From contig NZ_FNBM01000004.1 in the NCBI RefSeq assembly GCF_900102335.1, positions 1 to 64,000 of the forward strand: DNA of 64,000 nucleotides, written 5' to 3'. Of this stretch, positions 7,263 to 15,876 are shown one piece after another. The notes under the pieces were generated by a model. The model saw only the letters and a program-made list of their open reading frames with translations. It ran no database searches and was not told the origin of the DNA. Source of the stretch: Phytopseudomonas seleniipraecipitans. GTDB lineage: Bacteria > Pseudomonadota > Gammaproteobacteria > Pseudomonadales > Pseudomonadaceae. Each line of letters begins with the position of its first letter. Position 1 is the stretch's first letter. The position numbers and the translations under genes are program-made.

Positions 7263-9671
7263 TTGGAACGTAGCGGCCCGTCGTTCTGCTATCACTGCAG
7301 CCTGCCGATTCCTATGGGCGCGTGCTTCGAGACGATGGTGCTCGGGCATTCCCGGCCCATGTGCTGCCCAGGCTGCCAGGCGGTGGCCGAAACCATCGTG
7401 CAGAACGGCCTGGAGCACTATTACCGCCACCGCAGCGAAACCGCCAACAACCCGCAGCAGTTGCCCCAGGCGCTGCCGGACGAGCTGGCCCTGTACGACC
7501 GCAACGATGTGCAGCAGCCATTCGTGGAACAGCACGGCGACCTGAGCGAAACCAGCCTGTTGATCGAAGGCATCACCTGCGCGGCTTGTGGCTGGCTGAT
7601 CGAAAAACATCTGCGCTCCCTGCCCGGCGTGGCCGATGCCCACCTCAACCTGTCCAGCCATCGGCTGCTGGTGCGCTGGAACCCGAGCGCCGTGCCGCTC
7701 AGCGAGCTGCTTGGTGAAATCCGCCGGATCGGCTACGCGGCCCATCCGTGGCAGGCTGACGTCGCTGCCGAACAGCTGACCCGCGAGAATCGCCGCGCCA
7801 TGCGCCAGCTGGGGGTGGCCGGATTACTGTGGATGCAGGTGATGATGGCGAGCATGGCCACCTGGCCGGAGTTCAACGTCGACCTGAGCCCAGAGCTGGA
7901 CAGCATCCTGCGCTGGGTCAGCCTGATCCTTACCACGCCCGTCGTCTTTTATTGCTGCGGCCAGTTCTTCCGTGGCGCGCTGCGTGACCTGCATACCCGC
8001 CAGCTGAGCATGGACGTATCGGTGTCGCTGGCCATCGGCGGTGCTTATGCGGCGGGCATCTGGTCGACCGTCACCGGCCATGGCGAGCTGTATTTCGACG
8101 CGGTGGGCATGTTCGCGCTGTTTCTGCTCAGCGGCCGGTATCTGGAGCGCCGCGCCCGTGAACGCACCGCGGCGGCTACCGCGCAATTGGTCAAGCTATT
8201 GCCGGCCTCCTGCCTGCGCCTGGATGAACAGGGCCAGAGCCAGCGCATCCTGCTCAGCGAACTGCGCCTGGGGGATCACGTATTGGTCTCGCCCGGCGCC
8301 CTGGTGCCAGCTGATGGCATGGTGCTGCAGGGCCATTCCAGCGTCGACGAATCACTGCTGACCGGCGAGTACCTGCCGCAACCGCGCACCGCGGGCGACG
8401 GCGTGACTGCGGGCACGCTGAATGTCGAAGGCCCGTTGACCGTCGAGGTGCAGGCGCTAGGCGATGCCACCCGGCTATCGGCCATCGTGCGCCTGCTGGA
8501 GCGCGCCCAGAGCGAAAAACCACGCCTGGCAGAAGTCGCCGACCGGGTCGCGCAGTGGTTCCTGCTGATCGTTCTGATCATCGCGGCCATCGTCGGCCTG
8601 GTCTGGTGGCAGCTCGACCCATCGCGGGCTTTCTGGGTAGTGCTTGCCCTGCTGGTCGCCACCTGCCCGTGCGCCCTCGCCCTGGCCACGCCCACCGCGC
8701 TGACCACCGCCACCGGAGCGCTGCACCGACTCGGCATGCTGCTGACCCGCGGCCATGTGCTCGAAGGGTTGCAGCAGATCGACACGTTGATCGTGGACAA
8801 GACCGGCACCCTTACCGAAGGCCGCCTCACGCTGCGCTCGGTGCATGCGCTCGGCTCGCTGGACAACGACGCTTGCCTGGCCCTCGCTGCGGCCCTGGAG
8901 AGTCACTCCGAACACCCCATCGCCCGTGCGTTCGGCCACACATCGGCGTGCGCCGAGGCGCTGGAGAGTTTTCCCGGCCTCGGTTTGCAAGGCGTGGTGG
9001 ACGGCCGCCGGCTGCGCATTGGCCAGGCGGCGTTCGTCACTGCGCTGAGCGCCAGCCCCGCTCCAGCCATTCCGGGCGATCAGGGCCAGTGGTTGCTGCT
9101 TGGCGATGAAAGCGGCCCGCTGGCCTGGTTGGTCCTCGATGACCGGCTGCGAGACGACGCGGGCGAGTTGATCGCAGCTGCGCGGGAACGCGGCTGGCAG
9201 ATCATGCTGCTCAGTGGCGACAGCTCGCCGATGGTCGGCGAAGTGGCCGCGCAGCTGGGTATCGAACAGGCCCGCGGCGGGCTGACGCCAGACGCCAAGC
9301 TGGCCATCCTGCGTGAATTGCAGCAACAAGGGCGACGCGTGCTGATGCTCGGCGATGGGGTCAATGACGTGCCGGTACTCGCGGGAGCCGATATCAGCGT
9401 GGCCATGGGCTCGGCCTCCGACCTGGCGAAGACCAGCGCCGACGCCGTGCTGTTATCCAATCGTCTGAGCAGCCTGGTCGAGGCACTGCGCCTGGCCCGC
9501 CGCACCCGCACCATTATCATCGAGAACCTGGCATGGGCCGGGCTCTATAACGGCCTGGTGCTGCCCTTCGCCGCGCTGGGTCTGATCACGCCGATCTGGG
9601 CCGCGCTGGGCATGTCGTTCAGCTCATTGCTGGTGGTACTCAACGCACTGCGACTGGGGAAATCGTCATGA
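7263..9671 (+). CDS. ccoI: copper-translocating P-type ATPase CcoI (FixI)
   Basis: This 802-residue P1B-type ATPase supplies copper to CuB of the cbb3 oxidase. Domains in order: an N-terminal Cys-rich segment (CYHC and CCPGC), a heavy-metal-associated domain with CAAC, eight membrane helices carrying CPC (Cys468-Cys470), phosphorylated Asp512 in DKTGT, and GDGVND in the hinge region. No ATG is available in frame after the ccoH stop. The annotated start is TTG at 7263; CTG at 7230, overlapping the ccoH stop, is an alternative. Either implies low or coupled initiation. Confidence 0.94.
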   Translation: MERSGPSFCYHCSLPIPMGACFETMVLGHSRPMCCPGCQAVAETIVQNGLEHYYRHRSETANNPQQLPQALPDELALYDRNDVQQPFVEQHGDLSETSLLIEGITCAACGWLIEKHLRSLPGVADAHLNLSSHRLLVRWNPSAVPLSELLGEIRRIGYAAHPWQADVAAEQLTRENRRAMRQLGVAGLLWMQVMMASMATWPEFNVDLSPELDSILRWVSLILTTPVVFYCCGQFFRGALRDLHTRQLSMDVSVSLAIGGAYAAGIWSTVTGHGELYFDAVGMFALFLLSGRYLERRARERTAAATAQLVKLLPASCLRLDEQGQSQRILLSELRLGDHVLVSPGALVPADGMVLQGHSSVDESLLTGEYLPQPRTAGDGVTAGTLNVEGPLTVEVQALGDATRLSAIVRLLERAQSEKPRLAEVADRVAQWFLLIVLIIAAIVGLVWWQLDPSRAFWVVLALLVATCPCALALATPTALTTATGALHRLGMLLTRGHVLEGLQQIDTLIVDKTGTLTEGRLTLRSVHALGSLDNDACLALAAALESHSEHPIARAFGHTSACAEALESFPGLGLQGVVDGRRLRIGQAAFVTALSASPAPAIPGDQGQWLLLGDESGPLAWLVLDDRLRDDAGELIAAARERGWQIMLLSGDSSPMVGEVAAQLGIEQARGGLTPDAKLAILRELQQQGRRVLMLGDGVNDVPVLAGADISVAMGSASDLAKTSADAVLLSNRLSSLVEALRLARRTRTIIIENLAWAGLYNGLVLPFAALGLITPIWAALGMSFSSLLVVLNALRLGKSS

Positions 9672-9868
9672 CCGCGCTGTACATCCTGATTCCCGTTGCG
9701 TTGCTGCTGGTGGCCTTCGCCGTGTGGCTGTTTTTCTGGGCAGTCGACAGCGGCCAGTACGACGACCTCGACAGCCCCGCGCATCGCATCCTCTTCGACG
9801 ATGACGACCCACGCCATACCGCCGCCGTGAAGCAGGCCAGCGAGGCAGACGCTAAGAACCATGACTGA
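9668..9868 (+). CDS. ccoS: cbb3 oxidase maturation protein CcoS
   Basis: This 66-residue protein has one N-terminal membrane span followed by an acidic tail with the family pattern WAVDSGQYDDLDSPAHRIL. CcoS is needed to insert redox cofactors in the oxidase. Its ATG overlaps the ccoI stop codon by four bases and its stop overlaps the next gene, so it is translationally coupled on both sides. Confidence 0.95.
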   Translation: MTALYILIPVALLLVAFAVWLFFWAVDSGQYDDLDSPAHRILFDDDDPRHTAAVKQASEADAKNHD

Positions 9869-10544
9869 CCTGTTACCGCAATTGCTGTCGGCGTTGATTC
9901 TCGGCCTGCTCGGCGGTGGCCACTGCCTGGGCATGTGCGGCGGGCTGATGGGCGCGCTGACCCTGGCCATTGCGCCCGAACCACGGCAGCAGCGCTTGCG
10001 CCTGCTGCTGGCCTACAACGCCGGGCGCATCCTCAGTTACACCCTGGCCGGCCTGCTGCTCGGCCTCGCTGGCTGGGCCGTGGCCAGCGGCCCGCTAGCT
10101 ACGGCGCTGCGCGGTATCGCTGGCGCGCTGTTGATCGTGATGGGCCTGTATCTGGCGGGCTGGTGGGGCGGGCTGACGCGCATCGAAGCGCTGGGCCGCG
10201 GGCTGTGGCGAAACATCCAACCGATTACACGGCGCGTCATGCCGGTCACCACCGCGTCCCGTGCGTTGCTGCTCGGCGGGTTGTGGGGCTGGCTGCCCTG
10301 CGGGCTGGTGTACAGCACCCTGCTGTGGGCAGCGAGCCAGGGCAATGCCTGGCACAGCGCCGCGCTGATGCTGGCGTTCGGCATCGGCACGCTGCCGGTG
10401 CTGCTGGCCACCGGGCTGGCGGCCGAGCGTCTGAAACATCTGCTGAGCCGCCGCGGCGTGCGAATGGCCGGTGGGCTGCTGGTGATGCTGTTCGGCCTGT
10501 GGACACTGCCTGGCCCGCACCAGCATTGGTTGATGGGGCACTAA
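9861..10544 (+). CDS. DsbD_2 / TauE-SafE-like membrane protein linked to cbb3 maturation
   Basis: This 227-residue polytopic protein of about six spans has two cysteine signatures placed like those in the DsbD/CcdA membrane domain: GHCLGMCGG (residues 20-28) and WLPCG (144-148). Databases usually name it a sulfite exporter TauE/SafE family protein. Its constant position after ccoS in Pseudomonas and overlap with ccoS suggest a role in thiol or metal handling for the oxidase; that is inference, and the substrate is unknown. Confidence 0.85.
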   Translation: MTDLLPQLLSALILGLLGGGHCLGMCGGLMGALTLAIAPEPRQQRLRLLLAYNAGRILSYTLAGLLLGLAGWAVASGPLATALRGIAGALLIVMGLYLAGWWGGLTRIEALGRGLWRNIQPITRRVMPVTTASRALLLGGLWGWLPCGLVYSTLLWAASQGNAWHSAALMLAFGIGTLPVLLATGLAAERLKHLLSRRGVRMAGGLLVMLFGLWTLPGPHQHWLMGH

Positions 10545-10562
10545 GGCAGCCGACAGCGGCGT

Positions 10563-10627
10563 GGGTTGAGCAGCGCGAGATCCCGGGCATCTTCTCCCGG
10601 GTATCGCTGCGCTCAACCCAGGCTACG
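10563..10627. repeat. repeat family A copy between the DsbD_2-like gene and hemN
   Basis: GGGTTGAGC (10563-10571) is complementary to GCTCAACCC (10611-10619), with inner CCCGGG segments and the shared end CCAGGCTAC. It is therefore a palindromic copy of the repeat found twice after ccoP. It lies directly after the last gene of the cco cluster and could serve as its 3' end; no U-run follows. Confidence 0.75.
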
Positions 10628-10665
10628 AGGCGCGCGCTTAACGGTAGTTATGCCCCTGCGCCCCC

Positions 10666-10707
10666 ATGACTCAGATCAAAAAGGCCAAACCGGCCGCGCC
10701 CTAGACT
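10666..10707 (+). promoter_or_regulatory. ANR/FNR box and -10 element of hemN
   Basis: ATGACTCAGATCAA (10666-10679) matches TTGAT-N4-ATCAA with a perfect right half and the TGA-N6-TCA core. TAGACT at 10702-10707 is a good -10 element. Its centre is 32 bases from the centre of the box, so the box falls at -41.5 relative to a start near 10714. HemN is the oxygen-independent heme enzyme and a known type of ANR target, so both sequence and biology agree. Confidence 0.75.
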
Positions 10708-10739
10708 GCCAGGCATTCAATGCTGACGCGGACCTCGCC

Positions 10740-12122
10740 ATGCTCAACGCCATCCACTGGGATACCGACCTGATCCGCCGCTATGATCAAGCCGGACCAC
10801 GCTACACCTCTTACCCGACCGCCGTGCAACTGCACGAGGGCGTTGGCTCCTTCGATCTGCTGCATGCCTTGCGAGAGAGCCGCCGCGCCCAGCGCCCGCT
10901 GTCGCTGTACTTGCACCTGCCGTTCTGCGCCAACATCTGTTACTACTGCGCTTGCAACAAGGTCATCACCAAGGATCGCGGCCGCACCCAGCCCTATCTG
11001 CAAGCGCTGGAGCGGGAAATGACGCTGATCGGCCACCATATCGACAAGCGCCAGCGCATCGAACAACTGCACCTGGGCGGCGGTACTCCAACGTTCCTGA
11101 GCCATGACGAGCTGCGGCGGCTGATGAGCCAGCTGCGCGAGCACTTCAGCCTGCTTGACGACGACTCCGGCGACTACAGCATCGAGATCGACCCGCGCGA
11201 GGCGGACTGGTCGACCATGGGCCTGCTGCGCGAACTGGGCTTCAATCGCGTCAGCCTCGGCGTGCAGGATCTCGATCCCAACGTGCAGCGCGCCATCAAT
11301 CGCCTGCAGAGCCTGGAAGAAACCCGCGCCATCATCGAGGCCGCGCGTACCCTGCAGTTTCGTTCGGTGAACATCGACCTGATTTACGGACTGCCACAAC
11401 AAACCCCGGAAAACTTCGCCCACACCGTGCAGCAAGTGATCGCCCTGCAGCCGGATCGCCTGTCGCTGTTCAATTACGCTCACCTGCCGGAGCGCTTCAT
11501 GCCGCAGCGGCGCATCGACAGCCGCCAGTTACCCAGCGCTGCAAACAAACTGGCCATGCTGCAAGGCAGCATCGAGCAATTGGCCAGTGCCGGATACCGC
11601 TACATCGGCATGGACCACTTCGCCCTGCCCGACGACGAGCTGGCCAGCGCCCAGGAGGACGGCAGCCTGCAACGCAATTTTCAGGGCTACACCACGCATG
11701 GCCACTGCGACCTGATCGGCCTTGGGGTGTCGGCGATCAGCCAGGTCGGCGATTTGTGCTGCCAGAACAGCGCAGACCTGGCGGCCTACCAGGCCAGCCT
11801 CGGCAACCAGCAACTGGCGACCCAGCGCGGCTTGATCTGCAACGACGACGATCGCGTGCGCCGTGCGGTTATCCAACAGCTGATCTGTCACTTCCAACTG
11901 AATTTCTCGGCGATCGAGCAGCGCTTCGCCATCGACTTCCATAGCTACTTCGCCGATCTCTGGCCGGCCCTGCAGCAGATGGATCATGACGGCCTGATCG
12001 AATTGAATGACGACCGCATCGAAGTTCTGCCAGCCGGGCGGCTGCTGGTACGCTCGCTGTGCATGCTGTTCGATCGCTACCTGAGCGAGCAGAACCTGCA
12101 GCGCTTTTCGCGGGTGATCTGA
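10740..12122 (+). CDS. hemN: oxygen-independent coproporphyrinogen III oxidase HemN
   Basis: This 460-residue radical SAM enzyme converts coproporphyrinogen III to protoporphyrinogen IX without O2, supplying heme under low oxygen. Seen: YTSYPT near the N-terminus, and the radical SAM cluster motif CANICYYCAC with Cys63, Cys67 and Cys70. Also seen are the SAM-binding GGGTP and the C-terminal HemN domain. The ATG at 10740 is about 26 bases after the predicted transcription start and gives the normal family length; the frame upstream of it is not conserved. It is convergent with the next gene. Confidence 0.96.
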   Translation: MLNAIHWDTDLIRRYDQAGPRYTSYPTAVQLHEGVGSFDLLHALRESRRAQRPLSLYLHLPFCANICYYCACNKVITKDRGRTQPYLQALEREMTLIGHHIDKRQRIEQLHLGGGTPTFLSHDELRRLMSQLREHFSLLDDDSGDYSIEIDPREADWSTMGLLRELGFNRVSLGVQDLDPNVQRAINRLQSLEETRAIIEAARTLQFRSVNIDLIYGLPQQTPENFAHTVQQVIALQPDRLSLFNYAHLPERFMPQRRIDSRQLPSAANKLAMLQGSIEQLASAGYRYIGMDHFALPDDELASAQEDGSLQRNFQGYTTHGHCDLIGLGVSAISQVGDLCCQNSADLAAYQASLGNQQLATQRGLICNDDDRVRRAVIQQLICHFQLNFSAIEQRFAIDFHSYFADLWPALQQMDHDGLIELNDDRIEVLPAGRLLVRSLCMLFDRYLSEQNLQRFSRVI

Positions 12123-12150
12123 ACCACGCCGCGCGGCGCAGATGCCTGGC

Positions 12151-12633
12151 TCAACCGTTCAGCAATGAGCCGACCGCGGCGCTTTGTTCGGTGCTGAGTT
12201 TCTGGTCCCGCATCACCCTGGCCAGCTCGGCAGTGGCTGTGGTCAGCGCGCCGCTGATCGAACCGACTTCGGTCTGCAGGGCCTGGGCGCGGGCCTGACG
12301 TGTTTCGTCATCCATGTCGCTCTGCGCCATGAGCGCTTGTAGCTCGGCCATCTTCTCGGCGAGTTGCGCCTTGAGCTCACGGATCATCTTGAGCAATTGC
12401 TTGACGGCGTCGGGCAGGCCGCTTTCATCAATGTCGCTGTTCTTGCTTTCGGTCTTCGAGCGCATCAGGCCCTCGGCAGACAGCGTCACTTTGAGGCCAG
12501 GCTCTGCCGGTGCGCCTGCAGCCGGCGCTGCCCCGCTTTCGGATACATCGACAGGCGTGACGGCAGCCGTCGCCAACGTAGAATTAGTCGTCACGGCGCT
12601 ACGCTCGACCACCGCAGGTACATCCACTCGCAT
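12151..12633 (-). CDS. hypothetical coiled-coil protein beside anr
   Basis: I do not recognise this 160-residue protein. The first 60 residues are low-complexity (Ala, Pro, Thr, Val). The second half is predicted helical with heptad-like Leu/Met/Ala spacing (KQLLKMIRELKAQLAEKMAEL), which suggests a coiled coil. There is no signal peptide or cysteine. The ATG at 12633 follows AAGGAG at seven bases and is preferred over the GTG one codon earlier. It is divergent from anr and convergent with hemN. A hypothetical gene at this place is common in Pseudomonas, but its role is unknown to me. Confidence 0.75.
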   Translation of the reverse strand: MRVDVPAVVERSAVTTNSTLATAAVTPVDVSESGAAPAAGAPAEPGLKVTLSAEGLMRSKTESKNSDIDESGLPDAVKQLLKMIRELKAQLAEKMAELQALMAQSDMDDETRQARAQALQTEVGSISGALTTATAELARVMRDQKLSTEQSAAVGSLLNG

Positions 12634-12778
12634 CACGCCACTCCTTGCCTAAAGCCGATCATTACCGGTTATCGGCCTCGTGCAGCGACACTTGAGCGCA
12701 CCGCATGCGCTGGCCGCGCGCCCCTCTGGCGCGGTACCCTTACGACTTCTGTGTGTTTACCCGTTAGGAACACTGCCG

Positions 12779-13513
12779 ATGTCCGAAAGCATCAAGCTGC
12801 GCACCCCTCATCAGGCCCACTGCAAGGATTGCAGCCTCGCCAGTCTCTGCCTGCCTCTCTCGCTAGACCTTAAGGACATGGACGCGCTCGACGACATCGT
12901 CAAGCGTGGCCGCCCGCTGAAAAAGGGCGAATTTCTGTTCCGCCAAGGTGATGCCTTCAGCTCGGTATTCGCGGTGCGCTCCGGTGCGCTGAAGACCTTC
13001 GGGCTGAGCGATGCGGGTGAAGAACAAATCACCGGCTTTCATCTGCCCAGCGAACTGGTCGGCCTGTCCGGCATGGACACCGAACTGTATCCGGTGTCGG
13101 CCCAAGCGCTGGAAACCACCTCGGTGTGTGAAATTCCCTTCGAGCGCCTCGATGAGCTGTCGGTAAGCCTGCCGCAGCTGCGCCGCCAGTTGATGCGCGT
13201 GATGAGCCGCGAGATTCGCGATGATCAGCAAATGATGCTGCTGCTGTCGAAGAAAACTGCCGACGAGCGCATCGCCACCTTCCTGGTCAACCTGTCCGCG
13301 CGCTTCAGTGCCAGGGGCTTTTCGGCCAACCAATTCCGCCTGGCGATGTCACGCAACGAAATCGGCAATCACCTTGGCCTGGCAGTGGAAACCGTGTCGC
13401 GGGTGTTCACACGCTTCCAGCAGAGCAAGCTGCTCGAAGCCGAAGGCAAGGAAGTGCATATTCTCGACCCAATCGAGCTCTGTGCCCTGGCCGGTGGTAA
13501 CCTTAACGGCTGA
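12779..13513 (+). CDS. anr: anaerobic transcriptional regulator ANR (FNR/CRP family)
   Basis: This 244-residue oxygen sensor activates genes for low-oxygen respiration. Four cysteines suitable for an O2-labile 4Fe-4S cluster are present: Cys15, Cys18, Cys24 and Cys117. They are followed by a cyclic-nucleotide-type beta barrel, a dimer helix and a C-terminal helix-turn-helix with ETVSRVF (FNR-type recognition helix). The ATG follows TTAGGA. Candidate sites for the protein lie in this window before ccoG and hemN. apt follows 39 bases downstream. Confidence 0.96.
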   Translation: MSESIKLRTPHQAHCKDCSLASLCLPLSLDLKDMDALDDIVKRGRPLKKGEFLFRQGDAFSSVFAVRSGALKTFGLSDAGEEQITGFHLPSELVGLSGMDTELYPVSAQALETTSVCEIPFERLDELSVSLPQLRRQLMRVMSREIRDDQQMMLLLSKKTADERIATFLVNLSARFSARGFSANQFRLAMSRNEIGNHLGLAVETVSRVFTRFQQSKLLEAEGKEVHILDPIELCALAGGNLNG

Positions 13514-13552
13514 TGGAGCTTTAAGCTCAAGAGACCGTTTCAAGGATTACCG

Positions 13553-14101
13553 ATGATTTTCGACGAATTCAGCATCAAGACCCTCATCCGCCCGGTTAAC
13601 GACTTTCCAAAACCGGGCGTGGTGTTCCGCGATATCACGCCATTGTTCCAGTCGCCGCGTGCACTGCGCATGGTCATCGACAGCCTGATCCAACGCTACG
13701 TCGAGGCCGATTTCAGCCACGTCGGCGCCATGGACGCACGAGGCTTCCTGATCGGCTCGATCATCGCCTATGAGCTGAACAAACCGCTGGTGCTGTTCCG
13801 CAAACAAGGCAAGCTGCCGGCCGACGTAATCAGCCAGGCTTACCAGACCGAATACGGCGAAGCCTTCCTGGAAGTGCATGCCGACAGCCTTTGCGAAGGC
13901 GACAGCGTATTGATCGTCGATGACCTGATCGCCACTGGCGGCACCCTGCTCGCCGCCGTGCAACTGGTCAAGCGCATGGGCGCTGGCATTCACGAAGCAG
14001 CGGCGATCATCGACCTGCCGGAGCTGGGCGGCTCACGCCGACTGCAGGACATGGGTATCCCCACCTATAGCCTGACCGCTTTCGCACTCGACGAACGCTA
14101 A
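13553..14101 (+). CDS. apt: adenine phosphoribosyltransferase
   Basis: This 182-residue cytoplasmic purine-salvage enzyme forms AMP from adenine and PRPP. The PRPP-binding loop [14 protein letters not shown] (about residues 120-133) is intact, and the N-terminal [14 protein letters not shown] is characteristic of Apt. The length is normal. It is preceded by CAAGGATTACCG, a usable ribosome site, and followed by the hairpin at 14164-14200. Confidence 0.96.
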   Translation: MIFDEFSIKTLIRPVNDFPKPGVVFRDITPLFQSPRALRMVIDSLIQRYVEADFSHVGAMDARGFLIGSIIAYELNKPLVLFRKQGKLPADVISQAYQTEYGEAFLEVHADSLCEGDSVLIVDDLIATGGTLLAAVQLVKRMGAGIHEAAAIIDLPELGGSRRLQDMGIPTYSLTAFALDER

Positions 14102-14131
14102 GAGCATGGACCGAGGCGTGTAGTTGACGCT

Positions 14132-14144
14132 TCATCCGTCCACC
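14132..14144. repeat. relic of repeat family B after apt
   Basis: TCATCCGTCCACC is identical to bases 47674-47686 in the well-formed family B copy after mfd. The flanking GTGTAGTTGACGC resembles the repeat's other arm but no longer pairs well. It marks the spacer where the anr-apt block meets the sppA-rne block. It is short, so chance is possible; the neighbouring partial match makes a decayed copy more likely. Confidence 0.45.
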
Positions 14145-14163
14145 TGATTAGCAGTCATCGCAC

Positions 14164-14200
14164 AATAAAAAGCCCCGGCACATGGCCGGGGCTTTTTATT
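14164..14200. terminator. bidirectional intrinsic terminator between apt and sppA
   Basis: AAAAAGCCCCGGC and GCCGGGGCTTTTT form a perfect GC-rich stem around a short loop, with a run of A before and T after. It can therefore end transcription of apt on the plus strand and of the convergent sppA on the minus strand. Confidence 0.9.
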
Positions 14201-14213
14201 GCGCGCCGTGTGA

Positions 14214-15191
14214 TTAACGCAGCGCCGGGCCCTGGAAGCCCATCCACAGTGCCAGGTGCTCCGCCACGCTGGTGCCGAGCTTCTTAGTGAAGCGGTCCAG
14301 CGGGCTTTCCTGCACGGTGAAGTCGACCAGTTCTTCCTGGCCAATCACGTCACGGGCCACCGAGCTGGTGTTGCCCAGCGCATCGATCAGGCCCAGTTGC
14401 AGCGCCTGCTCGCCGGACCAGATCAGACCGGAGAACAACTCGGGATGCTCGGCATCCTTGAGGCGGTCGCCGCGGCCTTTCTTCACGCTGTCGATGAACT
14501 GTTTGTGAGTGGTTTCCAGCACGGTCTTCCAGAACGCCGCTTCTTCAGGCTTCTGTGGCTGGAACGGATCGAGGAACGCCTTGTGTTCGCCCGAGGTGTA
14601 CACGCGGCGGTCGACACCCAGCTTGTCCATCAGCCCGGTAAAACCGAAACTGGCCGCCGTCACGCCGATGGAGCCAACCAAGCTGGCCTTGTCGGCGTAG
14701 ATCTGGTCGGCAGCACTGGCGATGTAATAGGCACCCGAAGCGCCCAGGTCGGAAATCACTGCGTAGACCTTGATGTCCGGGTGCTCGCCACGCAGGCGTC
14801 CAATTTCGTCATAGATATAGCCAGACTGCACCGGGCTGCCGCCTGGGCTGTTGATGCGCAGGATGATGCCCTTGGTGTTGGAGTCCTTGAACGCCGCACG
14901 CAGGCTGCCAACGATGTTGTCGGCGCTGGCCGCTTCCTTGTCGGCGATCATGCCGCGCACCTCAATCACTGCGGTGTGCGCCGTGCTGGTGGCGCCCTTC
15001 TGCAGGTTGAGCAACGGCGAGAACAACGCCAGCGCGCCAAACAGGTAAATGAAGGTCAGCAATTTGAAGAAAATCCCCCAGCGGCGCGAACGACGCTGTT
15101 CATGCACACTGGCCAGCAAGGTCTTTTCAAGCAGCTTCCAGCTCTTCGGATCGCTCTCGGAGACCGTCGGCGTCTTTCTGTCACCCCACAT
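14214..15191 (-). CDS. sppA: signal peptide peptidase SppA-like serine protease (S49 family)
   Basis: This 325-residue inner-membrane protease has one N-terminal membrane span (about residues 43-63). The S49 core contains RINSPGGSP, the likely nucleophile region SGAYYIASAAD, and DKASLVGSIGV. It degrades residual signal peptides. It is of the short (single-domain, 36K) type. The ATG at 15191 is preceded by GAGGAG at a good distance and is preferred over the TTG two codons earlier. It follows the HAD gene closely and its start overlaps that gene's end. Confidence 0.92.
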   Translation of the reverse strand: MWGDRKTPTVSESDPKSWKLLEKTLLASVHEQRRSRRWGIFFKLLTFIYLFGALALFSPLLNLQKGATSTAHTAVIEVRGMIADKEAASADNIVGSLRAAFKDSNTKGIILRINSPGGSPVQSGYIYDEIGRLRGEHPDIKVYAVISDLGASGAYYIASAADQIYADKASLVGSIGVTAASFGFTGLMDKLGVDRRVYTSGEHKAFLDPFQPQKPEEAAFWKTVLETTHKQFIDSVKKGRGDRLKDAEHPELFSGLIWSGEQALQLGLIDALGNTSSVARDVIGQEELVDFTVQESPLDRFTKKLGTSVAEHLALWMGFQGPALR

Positions 15192-15876
15192 GCTCAATCT
15201 CCTCGGTTCGGGACTCGGCGACCGTCTGGTTCAGCCAGGCACTCAGTTCCATAAAATGGTTGATCGACAGCTTCGGCTCGTAGGCGCTCAACGCCGCCAG
15301 CGTCTGCGCACCGTAGCCTACTGCGACCGCATCCATACCCGCACGTTGCGCCATCAGTAGATCAAATGACGCATCACCGATCATCAGCGCCTGGCTGGCA
15401 GGTACGCCGCAATGCTCAAGAATCTCATGGAGCATCCTGGGGTCCGGCTTGCTCGCCGTTTCATCGGCGCAGCGTGTGATATCGAAATAGTCCTGCCAGC
15501 CGAGCGCATCGAGAATCCGCTGCAAGCCACGACGACTCTTGCCGGTAGCCACAGCCAACTGATAGCCCTGCTCACGCAACGCTGCCAGGCTCTGCTCCAC
15601 GCCAGGGAAAAACGCCGACGGGATGCGATCAATGGCTACGTAGCAGTCGCTGTAGCAGGCATGGAAGCGTTCGACGTGCCCGGCCTCGACGAGTTCCGGG
15701 TACAGCGTGGCGATCGCTTCCGGCATCGCCAGGCCGATGATGCCCTTGACCGTTTCATCGTCCAGGCGCGGCATACCGCACTGTTCCGCTGCCTGGTGCA
15801 TGGCGGCGACGATGCGGCCGATCGAGTCGACCAGCGTGCCGTCCCAATCGAAGATCAGAAGTTTGTAATCAGGCAC
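15181..15876 (-). CDS. HAD-superfamily phosphatase (Gph-like)
   Basis: This 231-residue cytoplasmic hydrolase has HAD motif [11 protein letters not shown] near the N-terminus, with nucleophile and acid/base Asp, and a four-helix cap. Motif II is AVATGKS, and motif IV is MIGDASFDL. It resembles phosphoglycolate phosphatases but the substrate is not proved; a nucleotide or sugar phosphate is equally possible. Its start overlaps the end of rluC by eight bases, so the two are probably co-transcribed and translationally coupled. Confidence 0.9.
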   Translation of the reverse strand: MPDYKLLIFDWDGTLVDSIGRIVAAMHQAAEQCGMPRLDDETVKGIIGLAMPEAIATLYPELVEAGHVERFHACYSDCYVAIDRIPSAFFPGVEQSLAALREQGYQLAVATGKSRRGLQRILDALGWQDYFDITRCADETASKPDPRMLHEILEHCGVPASQALMIGDASFDLLMAQRAGMDAVAVGYGAQTLAALSAYEPKLSINHFMELSAWLNQTVAESRTEEIEHVG

